This document shows positions 32,452-43,156 of a stretch of 64,000 nucleotides of DNA, one piece after another. Position 1 is the stretch's first letter. Each line of letters begins with the position of its first letter. The notes beneath the pieces are model-generated. The model did no database searches and was not told the DNA's origin. It saw nothing but the letters and a program-made list of their open reading frames with translations. The position numbers and the translations under genes were made by a program. Where the stretch lies: NCBI GenBank assembly GCA_903895695.1, contig CAITUY010000147.1, positions 1 through 64,000 on the forward strand, given 5' to 3'. The DNA comes from an uncultured bacterium (GTDB taxonomy: Bacteria > Verrucomicrobiota > Kiritimatiellia > CAIKKV01 > CAITUY01).

Positions 32452-33321
32452 TCACAGCGCATTCGTCCACGCCCGTCGGCCGTGGCTGTCCTCGACCTCG
32501 AGATAGGCGAACGGCCAATCGGACGGTACGTCGAACGTCGCACCGGTCATGAGCTTCCCGTGAAAGGCACCCACGCACCGGCCATGCGTGGCCGGGCCGA
32601 CGAGCCGAATGAACCGTACCGGCGAAGTCTGCACGAGCACTTTGCCGTCGCGGCACTCGATGGACTTCAACTCCGGCCCGCAGGTCGAATAAAAGCGTCC
32701 GTCTCGCAGTGCTTCGAGAATCGCCTCCGGGGCACAGGCGGCGGCATTTACCATGACCCACGCGCCGTTCCATCCCGGGTGCTCGGGAATGATGTGGGCA
32801 TCGTCGACGGCCAACGCCAGCGTCCGGGGATTCTGCGCCAGCGCCACGTGCCAGTGCACGAGCCCGTCGCCCTTGCCGTTCATCCACTGGCAGATGTGAT
32901 TGTAGACCTCGACACCGTCGAACCGCCAGCGCCGGACGTCGTCGGGCGTGTTCGCCATCCAGAACGGGTGCGCCATGATCAGCAGCCCGCCCTGCGCACG
33001 GATAGCCTCGATTCCCTTTTCCAAGCCGGCGGCCCGATCGATGCCGCGAAACGTGCCGAGGCCAATGATATGGAAGGCAGCGCCCGTTTGATCCTGGCCG
33101 TCAAGTTCGATGCCGTCCATCCACAGGAGCTTGCCGCCCTGGGCCCCGGCCCGGACATCCGAGGCATGCCAATGGTCGGTGCGGAACAGAAAGTCATAGC
33201 CCTTGGCGGCATACATCCGCTCCAACTGCGCGAACGTCTTCCCGCCGTCCGAGACCGTGCTGTGAATGTGCGTGTTACCCTTGAACCAGCGGTCGCCAAG
33301 CCGGTAGCGAGCTGACGTCAT
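32452..33321 (-). CDS. PHP-domain metal-dependent phosphoesterase-like protein
   Basis: 289 aa. The metal-binding PHP residues are visible: GNTHIHSTVSDG, FRTDHW, IMAHPFW and VDDAHI. The C-terminal third is a beta-rich segment that contains FIRLVG and HGRCVGAF, resembling CehA/McbA-type PHP proteins. The substrate is unknown; phosphoester hydrolysis is the usual activity. ATG 33321 has AAGGATC upstream. It lies 85 nt upstream of the SGNH hydrolase gene, suggesting co-transcription. Confidence 0.87.
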   Translation of the reverse strand: MTSARYRLGDRWFKGNTHIHSTVSDGGKTFAQLERMYAAKGYDFLFRTDHWHASDVRAGAQGGKLLWMDGIELDGQDQTGAAFHIIGLGTFRGIDRAAGLEKGIEAIRAQGGLLIMAHPFWMANTPDDVRRWRFDGVEVYNHICQWMNGKGDGLVHWHVALAQNPRTLALAVDDAHIIPEHPGWNGAWVMVNAAACAPEAILEALRDGRFYSTCGPELKSIECRDGKVLVQTSPVRFIRLVGPATHGRCVGAFHGKLMTGATFDVPSDWPFAYLEVEDSHGRRAWTNAL

Positions 33322-33458
33322 GAGCGATCCTTTCGTAAAAACGCAGGACTGTACTCTCTAGCCAGGCCGGACGCCAGCCCGCCGATAGCACTTCCCCGCC
33401 ACACGCAAGGCCGCGCTGAACTCTCGACATGGACACGGCCAGACGCTACCCTACGGGC

Positions 33459-34268
33459 ATGTATCTTGAGTTCTACAAACTCAAAGAATCGCCGTTCAAC
33501 ATCACCCCGGACCCGCACTATCTCTTTTTTTCCCGCCACCACCGCGCCGCCTACGACCACGTGCTGTACGGGATCCGGCAACGCAAAGGCTTCATCCAGC
33601 TCACGGGCGAAGTCGGGTCCGGCAAGACCACGCTCTGCCGCGCGGTCTTGGCCGAGTTGGGCCATGCCGTCCAGACGGCCCTGATCCTCAATCCCTGCCT
33701 GACCGAAACCCAGCTCTTACGGGCCATTCTTCACGACTTCGGCCTGAAGACCGGCGGCAACGACATGCTAAAGTTGATCGAAACGCTCAACGATTTCCTG
33801 CTCAAGAAGATGGAGGCCGGCGGGAACGTCGCGCTCCTGATCGACGAATCGCAAAACCTCTCGCCGAAACTTATGGAGCAGGTCCGCCTTCTATCCAATC
33901 TCGAGACCACGCACCAAAAGCTGATTCAAATCGTGCTCATCGGGCAACCGGAGCTGAGCGAGAAACTGATGGCGCCCTCGCTGCGGCAACTTCGTCAGCG
34001 CATTACGGTGCGCTACCACCTTGGGCCCCTGGATGAAGACGAGATGGAGGCGTACGTAGCCCACCGCCTCCGCATGGCCGGCTCTGACGGGCGCATCGTG
34101 TTCGACCCCAAAGCGCTCCGCACCGCCTATCGTTATGCGGAAGGCATTCCGCGCCTGATCAACGCCGTCTGCGACAACGCCCTGCTGGCGGGGTACGTCG
34201 GCGGCACGTGGTGCATTGATGGCGCCTGCATGAAGCGCGCGATCGCCCAGCTCGAAGGCCGTTCCTAA
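33459..34268 (+). CDS. ExeA-type secretion ATPase
   Basis: 269 aa AAA ATPase of the general-secretion (ExeA/PEP-CTERM-locus) type. N-terminal YLEFYKLKESPFNITPDPHY and FFSRHHRAAYDHVL are characteristic. Walker A is GEVGSGKTTLC, Walker B is ALLIDESQNLS, and RQRITVRYHLGPL is the arginine-rich C-part. The usual peptidoglycan-binding C-terminal domain is absent, so it is the short form. ATG 33459 gives the family-typical start; an upstream ATG at 33429 is less likely. It is convergent with the CAAX-protease gene, 7 nt apart. Confidence 0.88.
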   Translation: MYLEFYKLKESPFNITPDPHYLFFSRHHRAAYDHVLYGIRQRKGFIQLTGEVGSGKTTLCRAVLAELGHAVQTALILNPCLTETQLLRAILHDFGLKTGGNDMLKLIETLNDFLLKKMEAGGNVALLIDESQNLSPKLMEQVRLLSNLETTHQKLIQIVLIGQPELSEKLMAPSLRQLRQRITVRYHLGPLDEDEMEAYVAHRLRMAGSDGRIVFDPKALRTAYRYAEGIPRLINAVCDNALLAGYVGGTWCIDGACMKRAIAQLEGRS

Positions 34269-34275
34269 ATCGGCC

Positions 34276-34980
34276 TCACCAGAATCGGTACTGCCCGTAC
34301 GCCAGGACGTAAAGCCCCAGCAGCAGGTTGGTCGTCACATGCGCCACGCCGGCGGCCCATACGTCACGCGTCCTGGCATACAACGCGCCGTAGGCGGCCC
34401 CGGCAATAATTCCGGCCAGCCAGCGATCGTGCTCTAATCCGAACAAAATCGCCATGACCAGGAAGGCCCAGGCGTGCCGGATGCGCGGATCAATCGCCGT
34501 GAAGTCGCGATGAACGAACCAGCGGTACAGGAAACCGCGCCAGAAAAATTCCTCGATCATGGCGATCACGAACGCCGACCCGGCCAGACGGACGAGTGCC
34601 AGCCCCCAGCCACACGTCTCAGGCGCGTAGGGGCTTTGCAACGGCACGCCCGCGATCATGCCGATCGGACGCTTCGCATAGAGCAGGTACAAATCCTGCA
34701 GTCTCGGGAAACGGCTGAAGGCGACGGTCTCCGGCAGGACCCAGATGACGAAAACCGCCACGCCAATCACGACCGCCAGGGGAAGCGTACGAACGTTCAG
34801 TGCCGGATAGTACCGCCAGGGACGCAACCCCAGGAACAAACACACCCCGGCCAAGGCCTGGATGGCATAGCGCCAGGCCGCAGGCTCGATCGGCAGTTCC
34901 ATCACCACGACCCAGGCCACGAACGGGAGGACGTGCGCCCAGATGGCACGGTCGGATCGCTGAACGGATGTGGCGGTCAT
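34276..34980 (-). CDS. CPBP-type intramembrane protease, exosortase-associated type
   Basis: 234 aa with about seven membrane segments. The protease motifs are IEEFFWRGFLYRW (EExxxR motif), FGLEHDRWLAG and HVTTNLLLG. This is the CAAX prenyl-protease-like family that often accompanies exosortases in PEP-CTERM systems; no exosortase lies in the window. The neighbouring ExeA-type ATPase also fits PEP-CTERM loci, so the two may belong together even though they are convergent. Active residues appear intact. Confidence 0.87.
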   Translation of the reverse strand: MTATSVQRSDRAIWAHVLPFVAWVVVMELPIEPAAWRYAIQALAGVCLFLGLRPWRYYPALNVRTLPLAVVIGVAVFVIWVLPETVAFSRFPRLQDLYLLYAKRPIGMIAGVPLQSPYAPETCGWGLALVRLAGSAFVIAMIEEFFWRGFLYRWFVHRDFTAIDPRIRHAWAFLVMAILFGLEHDRWLAGIIAGAAYGALYARTRDVWAAGVAHVTTNLLLGLYVLAYGQYRFW

Positions 34981-35165
34981 AGGGTCGCGACATCATGCGG
35001 GGCCGGCCGGACGCGGGCAAGAACGGAAAAGCAGGGCCCTCCGTATTTGTGTTGCACTTGGGTCTCTGCTAAAACGCACGACCACGCATGAAACGGAGAC
35101 ACCCACGCCCATGGCCCGACTCCTGGGGACCGGCAGCCCGGCAACCCAGGGTCACCCCGCCCCGC

Positions 35166-36224
35166 ATGGTCATGAGTCGGACCAAGGACCTCATGCGGCT
35201 CGACACTCAGGCCATCCGCCACAAGTCCTTGAAGGATTATCACAAGGCCGAGCAAAGCCTGGAACAACTCAAGTCCCAGTTGAAACGGTTTCGGGAGCAG
35301 GATACGCCGGGCTTCAAGTCATGGCTGCACCAGACGTTCGGGAGTCTGCTCACCCGTCAGCGGGAACTCGCCCAAACGATCGCCGACAAGCAGAACCTGC
35401 TGCTGGAAATCGAGGATATCGCCGCCCGGTATCGTCTCTCCGACGTCGCCGCCTTCCGCAAAGTCCAGTGGCGGCGCGCGCATCCCGAGGAAGCCCAAGC
35501 CGAGGATCTGCGCTTCGAAGAAGAGCAGCAACGTCTGGAAGCCCGCAGAAAGCGTCCCGGCGCGGAGTCCGACCCCTGGGACGAAGAAACCGATGCAGAT
35601 GACTTCTTCGGTAATGACGACTTCAAGTCAGTCGGGGATGACGAGTGGACGAGCTTCAGCGACTTCTTCGAAGAAATGACCGGAGTCCGGCCGCCGCCCC
35701 GAGCCGCCAAACGTTCACCCCAAGAGGAGCGATCGGCCCGCGACCTGTACCGGACTATCGTCCGGCGGCTCCATCCTGACCATCACGGCGCCATGTCCGA
35801 GGCGCGTAAGAACCTGTGGCACGAGGCCCAGGAGGCCTACCGTCGCCGCGATGTCAACGCGCTCTACAATGTCCTCGCCCGCTGCGAAAACGGCGAGTCA
35901 GGCCTCGGACAGCACACGCCGGTCTCGCTGATCCGGCGTCTGACGGCGCAACTGAAACAGGCCATCCAATCGACCCGCTCGGAGATTCGTCGCATGAAGA
36001 CCGACCCGGCCTGGAACTACGAAGAACGGACCCGGGACCCGCGTTATGTGGGAGGAATCCGCTCCGAGCTGCAGAGCGCGATCCACCTCGCCGAGCACGA
36101 CCTGAGGTCGGTCGACGACGTCCTGGCGCATCTGGAGCGCCAAGCCAATCGCCCTCAACGCCCGCCCACGTCGAGGCGCCGGCGTCCGCCGCGTTCGGAC
36201 CCAATGGACGAGTTGCCGTTTTGA
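35166..36224 (+). CDS. J-domain protein with coiled coil
   Basis: 352 aa (ATG 35166 or 35172; ATG 35088 would add a low-complexity Pro/Arg tail). A coiled coil (residues about 10-80) is followed by an acidic linker. Then comes a J-domain with an HPD motif (RRLHPDHHG) and helices LYRTIVRR and NLWHEAQEAYRRRDVNALYNVL, and a basic Arg-rich tail. J-domains stimulate Hsp70. It is convergent with clpB and its stop shares TGATCA with that of clpB. A role with ClpB/DnaK in disaggregation is plausible but inferred. Confidence 0.8.
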   Translation: MVMSRTKDLMRLDTQAIRHKSLKDYHKAEQSLEQLKSQLKRFREQDTPGFKSWLHQTFGSLLTRQRELAQTIADKQNLLLEIEDIAARYRLSDVAAFRKVQWRRAHPEEAQAEDLRFEEEQQRLEARRKRPGAESDPWDEETDADDFFGNDDFKSVGDDEWTSFSDFFEEMTGVRPPPRAAKRSPQEERSARDLYRTIVRRLHPDHHGAMSEARKNLWHEAQEAYRRRDVNALYNVLARCENGESGLGQHTPVSLIRRLTAQLKQAIQSTRSEIRRMKTDPAWNYEERTRDPRYVGGIRSELQSAIHLAEHDLRSVDDVLAHLERQANRPQRPPTSRRRRPPRSDPMDELPF

Positions 36225-38834
<2,610 letters not shown>

Positions 38835-38931
38835 GGTCTCTACCTCCTGCCCGGTGAAGGGCTCGACCTGTTATAAGCATCTTACGTTCCAAGGCATCCA
38901 GAAGGCACGTGCGTCCCGCCGGACAACAGCG

Positions 38932-38945
38932 ATTAGTCTACTAAT
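38932..38945. promoter_or_regulatory. palindrome, possible operator
   Basis: ATTAGT-CT-ACTAAT is a perfect 14-bp palindrome in the AT-rich spacer between clpB and the C39-like peptidase gene. It may be a regulator-binding site; nothing else supports this. Confidence 0.3.
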
Positions 38946-39051
38946 ATGCTCATTTTAAACAAGTTACATTCATCTTCGGCAAGACAAGCACCGATCATTT
39001 CGCGTCAATATGTCCCATTCTCCTTCATGGCGGTGATGCCATTTTGGCGCA

Positions 39052-39082
39052 GGCGGCCTTCGCGCGGAGAGCGAAAGCCGCC
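39052..39082. repeat. hairpin related to repeat family C
   Basis: GGCGGCCTTCGC (39052-39063) and GCGAAAGCCGCC (39071-39082) pair with one mismatch around GCGGAGA. The shared GGAGAGCGAA core links it to the tRNA-flanking repeat at about 10321-10336. Confidence 0.55.
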
Positions 39083-39206
39083 CGGCTAGGCCGACTTCGG
39101 CGCAACCGTCTCATCCAGCCGCTCGTGCGCTGGTCGCCAAACGGGGTTTCACTGAATCCCGGTTTTGGGTAAAGTGAAGACATTGAGTACTGCCAGAGGA
39201 ACTCAC

Positions 39207-40988
39207 GTGCGGGTAACGCCAGATAAGGGGACACGGTTGCGCGGAAACGTGCTGTCGGGCGCGGCCGTACTGGCCGCTTGTGTGGCTTTGGCACAAGAAC
39301 CGGCGCCCCAGCAGAGTACGACCGGCCCCAAACCGCCACCGCAGGCGGCCGTGCCCACTTTTCTACACGCCGCCCCCGGCGCTACGATCGCCTCAATCGC
39401 CGGCGTGCCGGCCTACCTCTGGCGGCATGGCTGCGGTCCCACCGCCGTCGGCATGGTACTCGGTTACTATGATACGCATGGCTTCCCCGACATGTTTACC
39501 GGTGACGCATCAACGCAGACGGCCGACGTCAACCAGGGCATCGCCTCCCAGGGGAGCGGCACGGTCGGGTCCGGAACCCAGTTGCACTATGAGGACTACG
39601 CGTTGCCGGATGACAGCGCGTCCGCCTCCGTCATCGCCGACCGCTCCGTGTCCTATCCAGCCGGCTGCCACACGAACGATTCCATCGCCGACTTCATGCG
39701 AACGTCGTGGAGTTCGGCCGGGAACCGGTACGGGCAGACTTCGACTTCCGACATTCGCCCCGCCTTCACCAACTACGTGTGCGTGCGGAATCCCGGCTAC
39801 GTCCCGCGATCCACCCAGTACTTCATGGGCAGCACGCTCACCTGGTCCGTTCTCATCAACGAAATCGCGAATAACCGTCCCATGGTCTTCTTCGTCGACA
39901 GTTCAGGCACCGGGACCCCCGACCATTTCGTTGCGGTCGTCGGCTACACGGATGGACCGCCGCTGCAGTACGCCTGCTACGACACGTGGAACAGCGACGT
40001 GCAGTGGCACGAATTCCGCGCGACATCGACATCGTACGCCTGGGGCGTATGGAGCGGCTGGTCGTTCTCGCTGGCGATCGGCAGTACCGGTCCCGTATTT
40101 GGCTCATGCAGCCGTGCGCCGGTTAACGTTACGGCGGCCTGCACCGGCGCGGTGACCGTCCTCGTGCAGGTGACCGATGCCACGAGCGGCCTGGGCACGA
40201 ATGTGCCGCAGTTAGGTTGCGACTCCGGCGCCGGGTACGCCGACTGGAAAAACCTGTCGCCAGCAGGCGGATACTTCTGGTCTTTGACGGGCCAGGCGAC
40301 GGACTGGCTCGCGATGGGGGGAACAACGCTCTGCTACAAAGTGCGGTGCCGTGACATGGCGGGAAGCATCGCTGCGAGCGCCGTCCAGACCAACTACATA
40401 CTGAGCACATTGCCCACCGCCAACGGCGCGGCCAGCCCTCCCGCGGCCGGATGGTACGCCGGCGGCGCCACGGCAACGGTGCAGGCTATCGCCGCCCCGT
40501 ACTATCAGTTTGCCGGATGGACCGGCGACGTAACCGCCGGCCAGGCCGCGGCGAGTTCACTCAGCCTTGTCATGGACCGGCCGCGCGTCATTTCGCCGAC
40601 GTTCACGGCAACTCTGGCGCCGCTCCAAACGCCCGAGTGGTGGCTTGCCGCCCACGGGCTCACGAACGGCACCTGGGGAGCCATCGAGTTGGATGATTCG
40701 GACCATGATGGCGTCCCCAACTGGCAGGAATGGGTCTCCGATACCGACCCCACCAACTCCGCCTCCGTGCTCCGCCTCGTGGGCATCCATACCGACACAA
40801 ACGGAGTGCGCCTCGACTGGCACGGGGGAACCGCGTCCTGGCAATACGTCGAGAGCACCGACGCCCCTCTCGGCACCGCGGCCGTCTGGACGGTTATCAC
40901 CACCTGCGCCCCTCCCACTTCTGCCTCGACGGGCATCGTTCTCGCCGCTCCGGCTCACGCTTTTCTGAGGCTGCGGGCGGCCCGGTGA
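39207..40988 (+). CDS. secreted C39-like peptidase with InlB-type repeat
   Basis: 593 aa. Signal peptide (basic, then GNVLSGAAVLAACVALAQ). A papain-like/C39 catalytic region carries HGCGPTAVGMVLGYYD with catalytic Cys at residue 76, PDHFVAVVGY (catalytic His) and YDTWNSDVQWHE. An InlB-type repeat (TVQAIAAPYYQFAGWTGDVT) and a calcium-type DDSDHDGVPNWQEWVSDTD segment follow. An exported protease or self-processing protein is suggested; the role is unknown. GTG 39207 fits AGAGGAA 5 nt upstream; an earlier TTG at 39165 is less likely. Confidence 0.75.
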   Translation: MRVTPDKGTRLRGNVLSGAAVLAACVALAQEPAPQQSTTGPKPPPQAAVPTFLHAAPGATIASIAGVPAYLWRHGCGPTAVGMVLGYYDTHGFPDMFTGDASTQTADVNQGIASQGSGTVGSGTQLHYEDYALPDDSASASVIADRSVSYPAGCHTNDSIADFMRTSWSSAGNRYGQTSTSDIRPAFTNYVCVRNPGYVPRSTQYFMGSTLTWSVLINEIANNRPMVFFVDSSGTGTPDHFVAVVGYTDGPPLQYACYDTWNSDVQWHEFRATSTSYAWGVWSGWSFSLAIGSTGPVFGSCSRAPVNVTAACTGAVTVLVQVTDATSGLGTNVPQLGCDSGAGYADWKNLSPAGGYFWSLTGQATDWLAMGGTTLCYKVRCRDMAGSIAASAVQTNYILSTLPTANGAASPPAAGWYAGGATATVQAIAAPYYQFAGWTGDVTAGQAAASSLSLVMDRPRVISPTFTATLAPLQTPEWWLAAHGLTNGTWGAIELDDSDHDGVPNWQEWVSDTDPTNSASVLRLVGIHTDTNGVRLDWHGGTASWQYVESTDAPLGTAAVWTVITTCAPPTSASTGIVLAAPAHAFLRLRAAR

Positions 40989-41141
40989 CCGACGTCAGGT
41001 ACTGAGCCTTTCAGGCGCGCGAAAAGCCCGAAACTAAATTCGCTCATATGGCTTGCGCTCATGGCGACCATCCTCTATCTTATCCGCCATGTGTGCATTG
41101 CTCTGTTCATTCATCCCGAAAGATATCGGCATCGATATCCC

Positions 41142-41606
41142 ATGACTGAGTTCGGAGAGAGCCCCGCCCTGATCGCTGACCCGAAGCAGCGCGGAATACT
41201 CATCGTCGAGGACGACTGGGGGCCGAGGGAGGCCATACGCTATCTGCTGAAATCGCGCTCCTACGCGAACGCCCATTTTGCCCGGAACGGCCAGGAAGCG
41301 CTGGACAAGATTGCCGCCCTGGGGTCCGCCATCTACCTGATCCTTCTCGACATCCGGATGCCGGTAATGGACGGCATGACGTTTCTCCGCCATCTCGCCC
41401 GGGATTGCCACCACCCGGTGGGGATCATTGCCGCCACGGGCTTCCCGTCGGCGGACGGCAAGCGGGAATTCCTCGAAGTGAGCACACCGAACGTCATTGC
41501 TCTCGACTACATTAGCAAGCCGTTTGAACTGACGGAGATGCTGGAAAGCGTGTCCCGCTCGCTGGACCATATCCACGCGCAACGGGGCGTGACTACCGCG
41601 TCCTAG
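41142..41606 (+). CDS. single-domain response regulator receiver
   Basis: 154 aa. Receiver fold: ILIVEDDWGP (acidic pocket), LILLDIRMPVMDG with the phosphoacceptor Asp, IAATGFPS (Thr switch) and DYISKPFE (Lys). No output domain is seen. No histidine kinase is adjacent; the nearest kinase is the separate pair at 42.5-44.3 kb, and pairing is speculative. ATG 41142 is preferred over an upstream methionine. Confidence 0.85.
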   Translation: MTEFGESPALIADPKQRGILIVEDDWGPREAIRYLLKSRSYANAHFARNGQEALDKIAALGSAIYLILLDIRMPVMDGMTFLRHLARDCHHPVGIIAATGFPSADGKREFLEVSTPNVIALDYISKPFELTEMLESVSRSLDHIHAQRGVTTAS

Positions 41607-41763
41607 TCCCGCCCTCAGGACCCGCGTTCCGCGGGGCACCGCACCCCTCCCGGCCGACGAGACGACCGTCTGCAGGGCCCGAAATCCGCCCCGAGGTGGC
41701 GGCCATTCAAACGCAGGAGTGGCTGTATTGAAGGTGGCGGAACCATCCTGGGGGTCAAAAACA

Positions 41764-41839
41764 GAAACGCCTGTCCCGCTAGCCCCTCGCGGCTCCGTTG
41801 AAGGGAGCCCGCGAGCGGCTATTGGGGCAGGCATTTCGT
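41764..41839. repeat. large imperfect hairpin element (F)
   Basis: Left arm GAAACGCCTGTCCCGCTAG (41764-41782 onward) is matched by the reverse complement of the segment ending GCCTGCC/CATTTC near 41839, with several mismatches over about 32 bp and a short loop. It lies just beyond the 3' end of the XRE-type gene. No coding signal is seen. Confidence 0.5.
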
Positions 41840-41865
41840 GCCGGGAACCAGAAGATCCGTCCCAG

Positions 41866-42168
41866 TTACTTCCGCTTCGCGCCCTTGGTGACAAGGAAAC
41901 TGCTGGCAGGAATCTTCGTATAGATCGCGATTGCCTGCAGGTGCTCCACGGAGGGGAAACGATGACCGTGCTCCCACTCACATAGAATGGACGTCGAGAG
42001 CCCGGTATCCGCGGACACTTCCTTCAACGTCTTGCCTGTTTCCTGGCGCCACGCGCTCAGCCGAGCGGAAAATGCCTGAACCAAGGGGTTCATCCTCTGT
42101 GGCGTTTGCAGGTGCTCCCGCGTCGCAGGGCGCCCGGTGCGTCGAACCTTGTTAACCTTCTTCTTCAT
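41866..42168 (-). CDS. XRE-family HTH regulator
   Basis: 100 aa. A basic tail (KKKVNKVRRTGRPATRE) is followed by a helix-turn-helix of the Cro/XRE type: FSARLSAWRQETGKTLKEVS, then TGLSTSILCEWEHGHRFPS and LQAIAIYTKI. ATG 42168 has a GAGAGA Shine-Dalgarno a few nt upstream. Two inverted repeats upstream (42212-42228 and 42261-42278) are candidate autoregulatory operators. No partner toxin is seen adjacent, so this is not a clear toxin-antitoxin pair. Confidence 0.8.
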   Translation of the reverse strand: MKKKVNKVRRTGRPATREHLQTPQRMNPLVQAFSARLSAWRQETGKTLKEVSADTGLSTSILCEWEHGHRFPSVEHLQAIAIYTKIPASSFLVTKGAKRK

Positions 42169-42211
42169 TCGTCTCTCTCCGCCTTTCCGTTTCTTGTGTT
42201 GCAGGGTTTCC

Positions 42212-42228
42212 CGACATGCATGATGTCG
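42212..42228. promoter_or_regulatory. inverted repeat upstream of XRE gene
   Basis: CGACAT-GCATG-ATGTCG is a perfect 6-bp inverted repeat with a 5-nt spacer, 44-60 bp upstream of the XRE gene's ATG. It is a possible operator. Confidence 0.4.
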
Positions 42229-42260
42229 ACCTGACAATACACTACGATTGAAACGAGTAT

Positions 42261-42278
42261 ATACAGTGAAGGCTGTAT
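42261..42278. promoter_or_regulatory. second inverted repeat upstream of XRE gene
   Basis: ATACAG-TGAAGG-CTGTAT is a perfect 6-bp inverted repeat with a 6-nt spacer inside an AT-rich promoter-like stretch, 93-110 bp upstream of the XRE ATG. Confidence 0.4.
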
Positions 42279-42496
42279 TTCCAGGGTGGATTTACCTTAA
42301 TCGACAGAAACGTGCAGCCGTTCCGCCGGGAGCGATTGCCCTTGGAATTGCCGCAAGATGCGCAACATGCTATCCAGCATAATGTTACGCACGCGATCTG
42401 AGCGCGGAAGCGCCGTTCGGCACATAACTTTATGTGGAAAGAAAGTTCCCCGGAATCCGTACCTGGTGAAGAAAGGGGGGCCTTTGCGGCCTGGCT

Positions 42497-43156
42497 TTAC
42501 GGCTCGATCAGCCGATTGCGAATAGCGTACCGCACGATTTCGCTCACCGAGTGCACATCGAGTTTTCGCATCAAATTCGCTCGGTGTGTCTCCGCCGTTG
42601 CTTCACTGATGCCAAGGACGACGCCGATCTCCTTGCTGCTCTTCCCCTCAGCGATCAGGTGGACGATTTCGTGCTCGCGGGGCGTGAGGGCCTGCGCTAG
42701 GCCGCCCCGACTCCCGGCAGTGCGGTCGGGATGCAGGTAGGATGCCAGCAACACGTCGGAGACATTGGGCGTGAAATAGGGTTTGCCGCGGCTGAGGGCT
42801 TCCACGGCGTCCGACACGGCATCCCCGGCGTCCGACTTCAACAGGTACCCGCGGGCACCCGCGCCCAGCACCTCATGCACAAGCTGTTCGGAGTGGTGGA
42901 CGGTCAGGATCAGGACCTGCGTATCGGGCAGGCTGTGGCATATCTGGCGCGTGGCCTCCAGCCCATTCAACTCGGGCATGGTCAGATCCATGATCACGAT
43001 GGCAGGCCGCAACTCGCGGGCTTTCTCCACGGCTTCACGCCCGTTGGCGGCCTCACCACAGACGACCCAGCCCGGATGGGACTGCAGCACGATCTTGAGC
43101 CCCTTGCGGATCAACTCGTGGTCGTCGGCAATAAGAATGCGTACAGCCGATGTCAC
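42497..43156 (-). CDS. NarL/LuxR-type response regulator
   Basis: 219 aa. The receiver has RILIADDHELIRKGL, IMDLTMPELNG (phosphoacceptor Asp), LTVHHSEQ and YLLKSDA. The C-terminal LuxR-type HTH has LTPREHEIVHLIAEGKSSKE and ATAETHRANLMRKL. GTG 43156 overlaps the kinase stop (GTGA), so the two form a coupled two-component pair and this is probably the kinase's phosphorylation partner. The stimulus and target genes are not known. Confidence 0.92.
   Translation of the reverse strand: MTSAVRILIADDHELIRKGLKIVLQSHPGWVVCGEAANGREAVEKARELRPAIVIMDLTMPELNGLEATRQICHSLPDTQVLILTVHHSEQLVHEVLGAGARGYLLKSDAGDAVSDAVEALSRGKPYFTPNVSDVLLASYLHPDRTAGSRGGLAQALTPREHEIVHLIAEGKSSKEIGVVLGISEATAETHRANLMRKLDVHSVSEIVRYAIRNRLIEP

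Larger units (their letters stand above)
38835..39206. other. intergenic region, clpB upstream and peptidase upstream
   Basis: This 372-bp divergent spacer holds an AT-rich stretch (38925-39000), a perfect palindrome at 38932-38945 and a hairpin at 39052-39082. On the minus strand TATAAC near 38871-38876 could be a -10 box for clpB. No CIRCE-like or other recognised operator was found. Confidence 0.45.
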
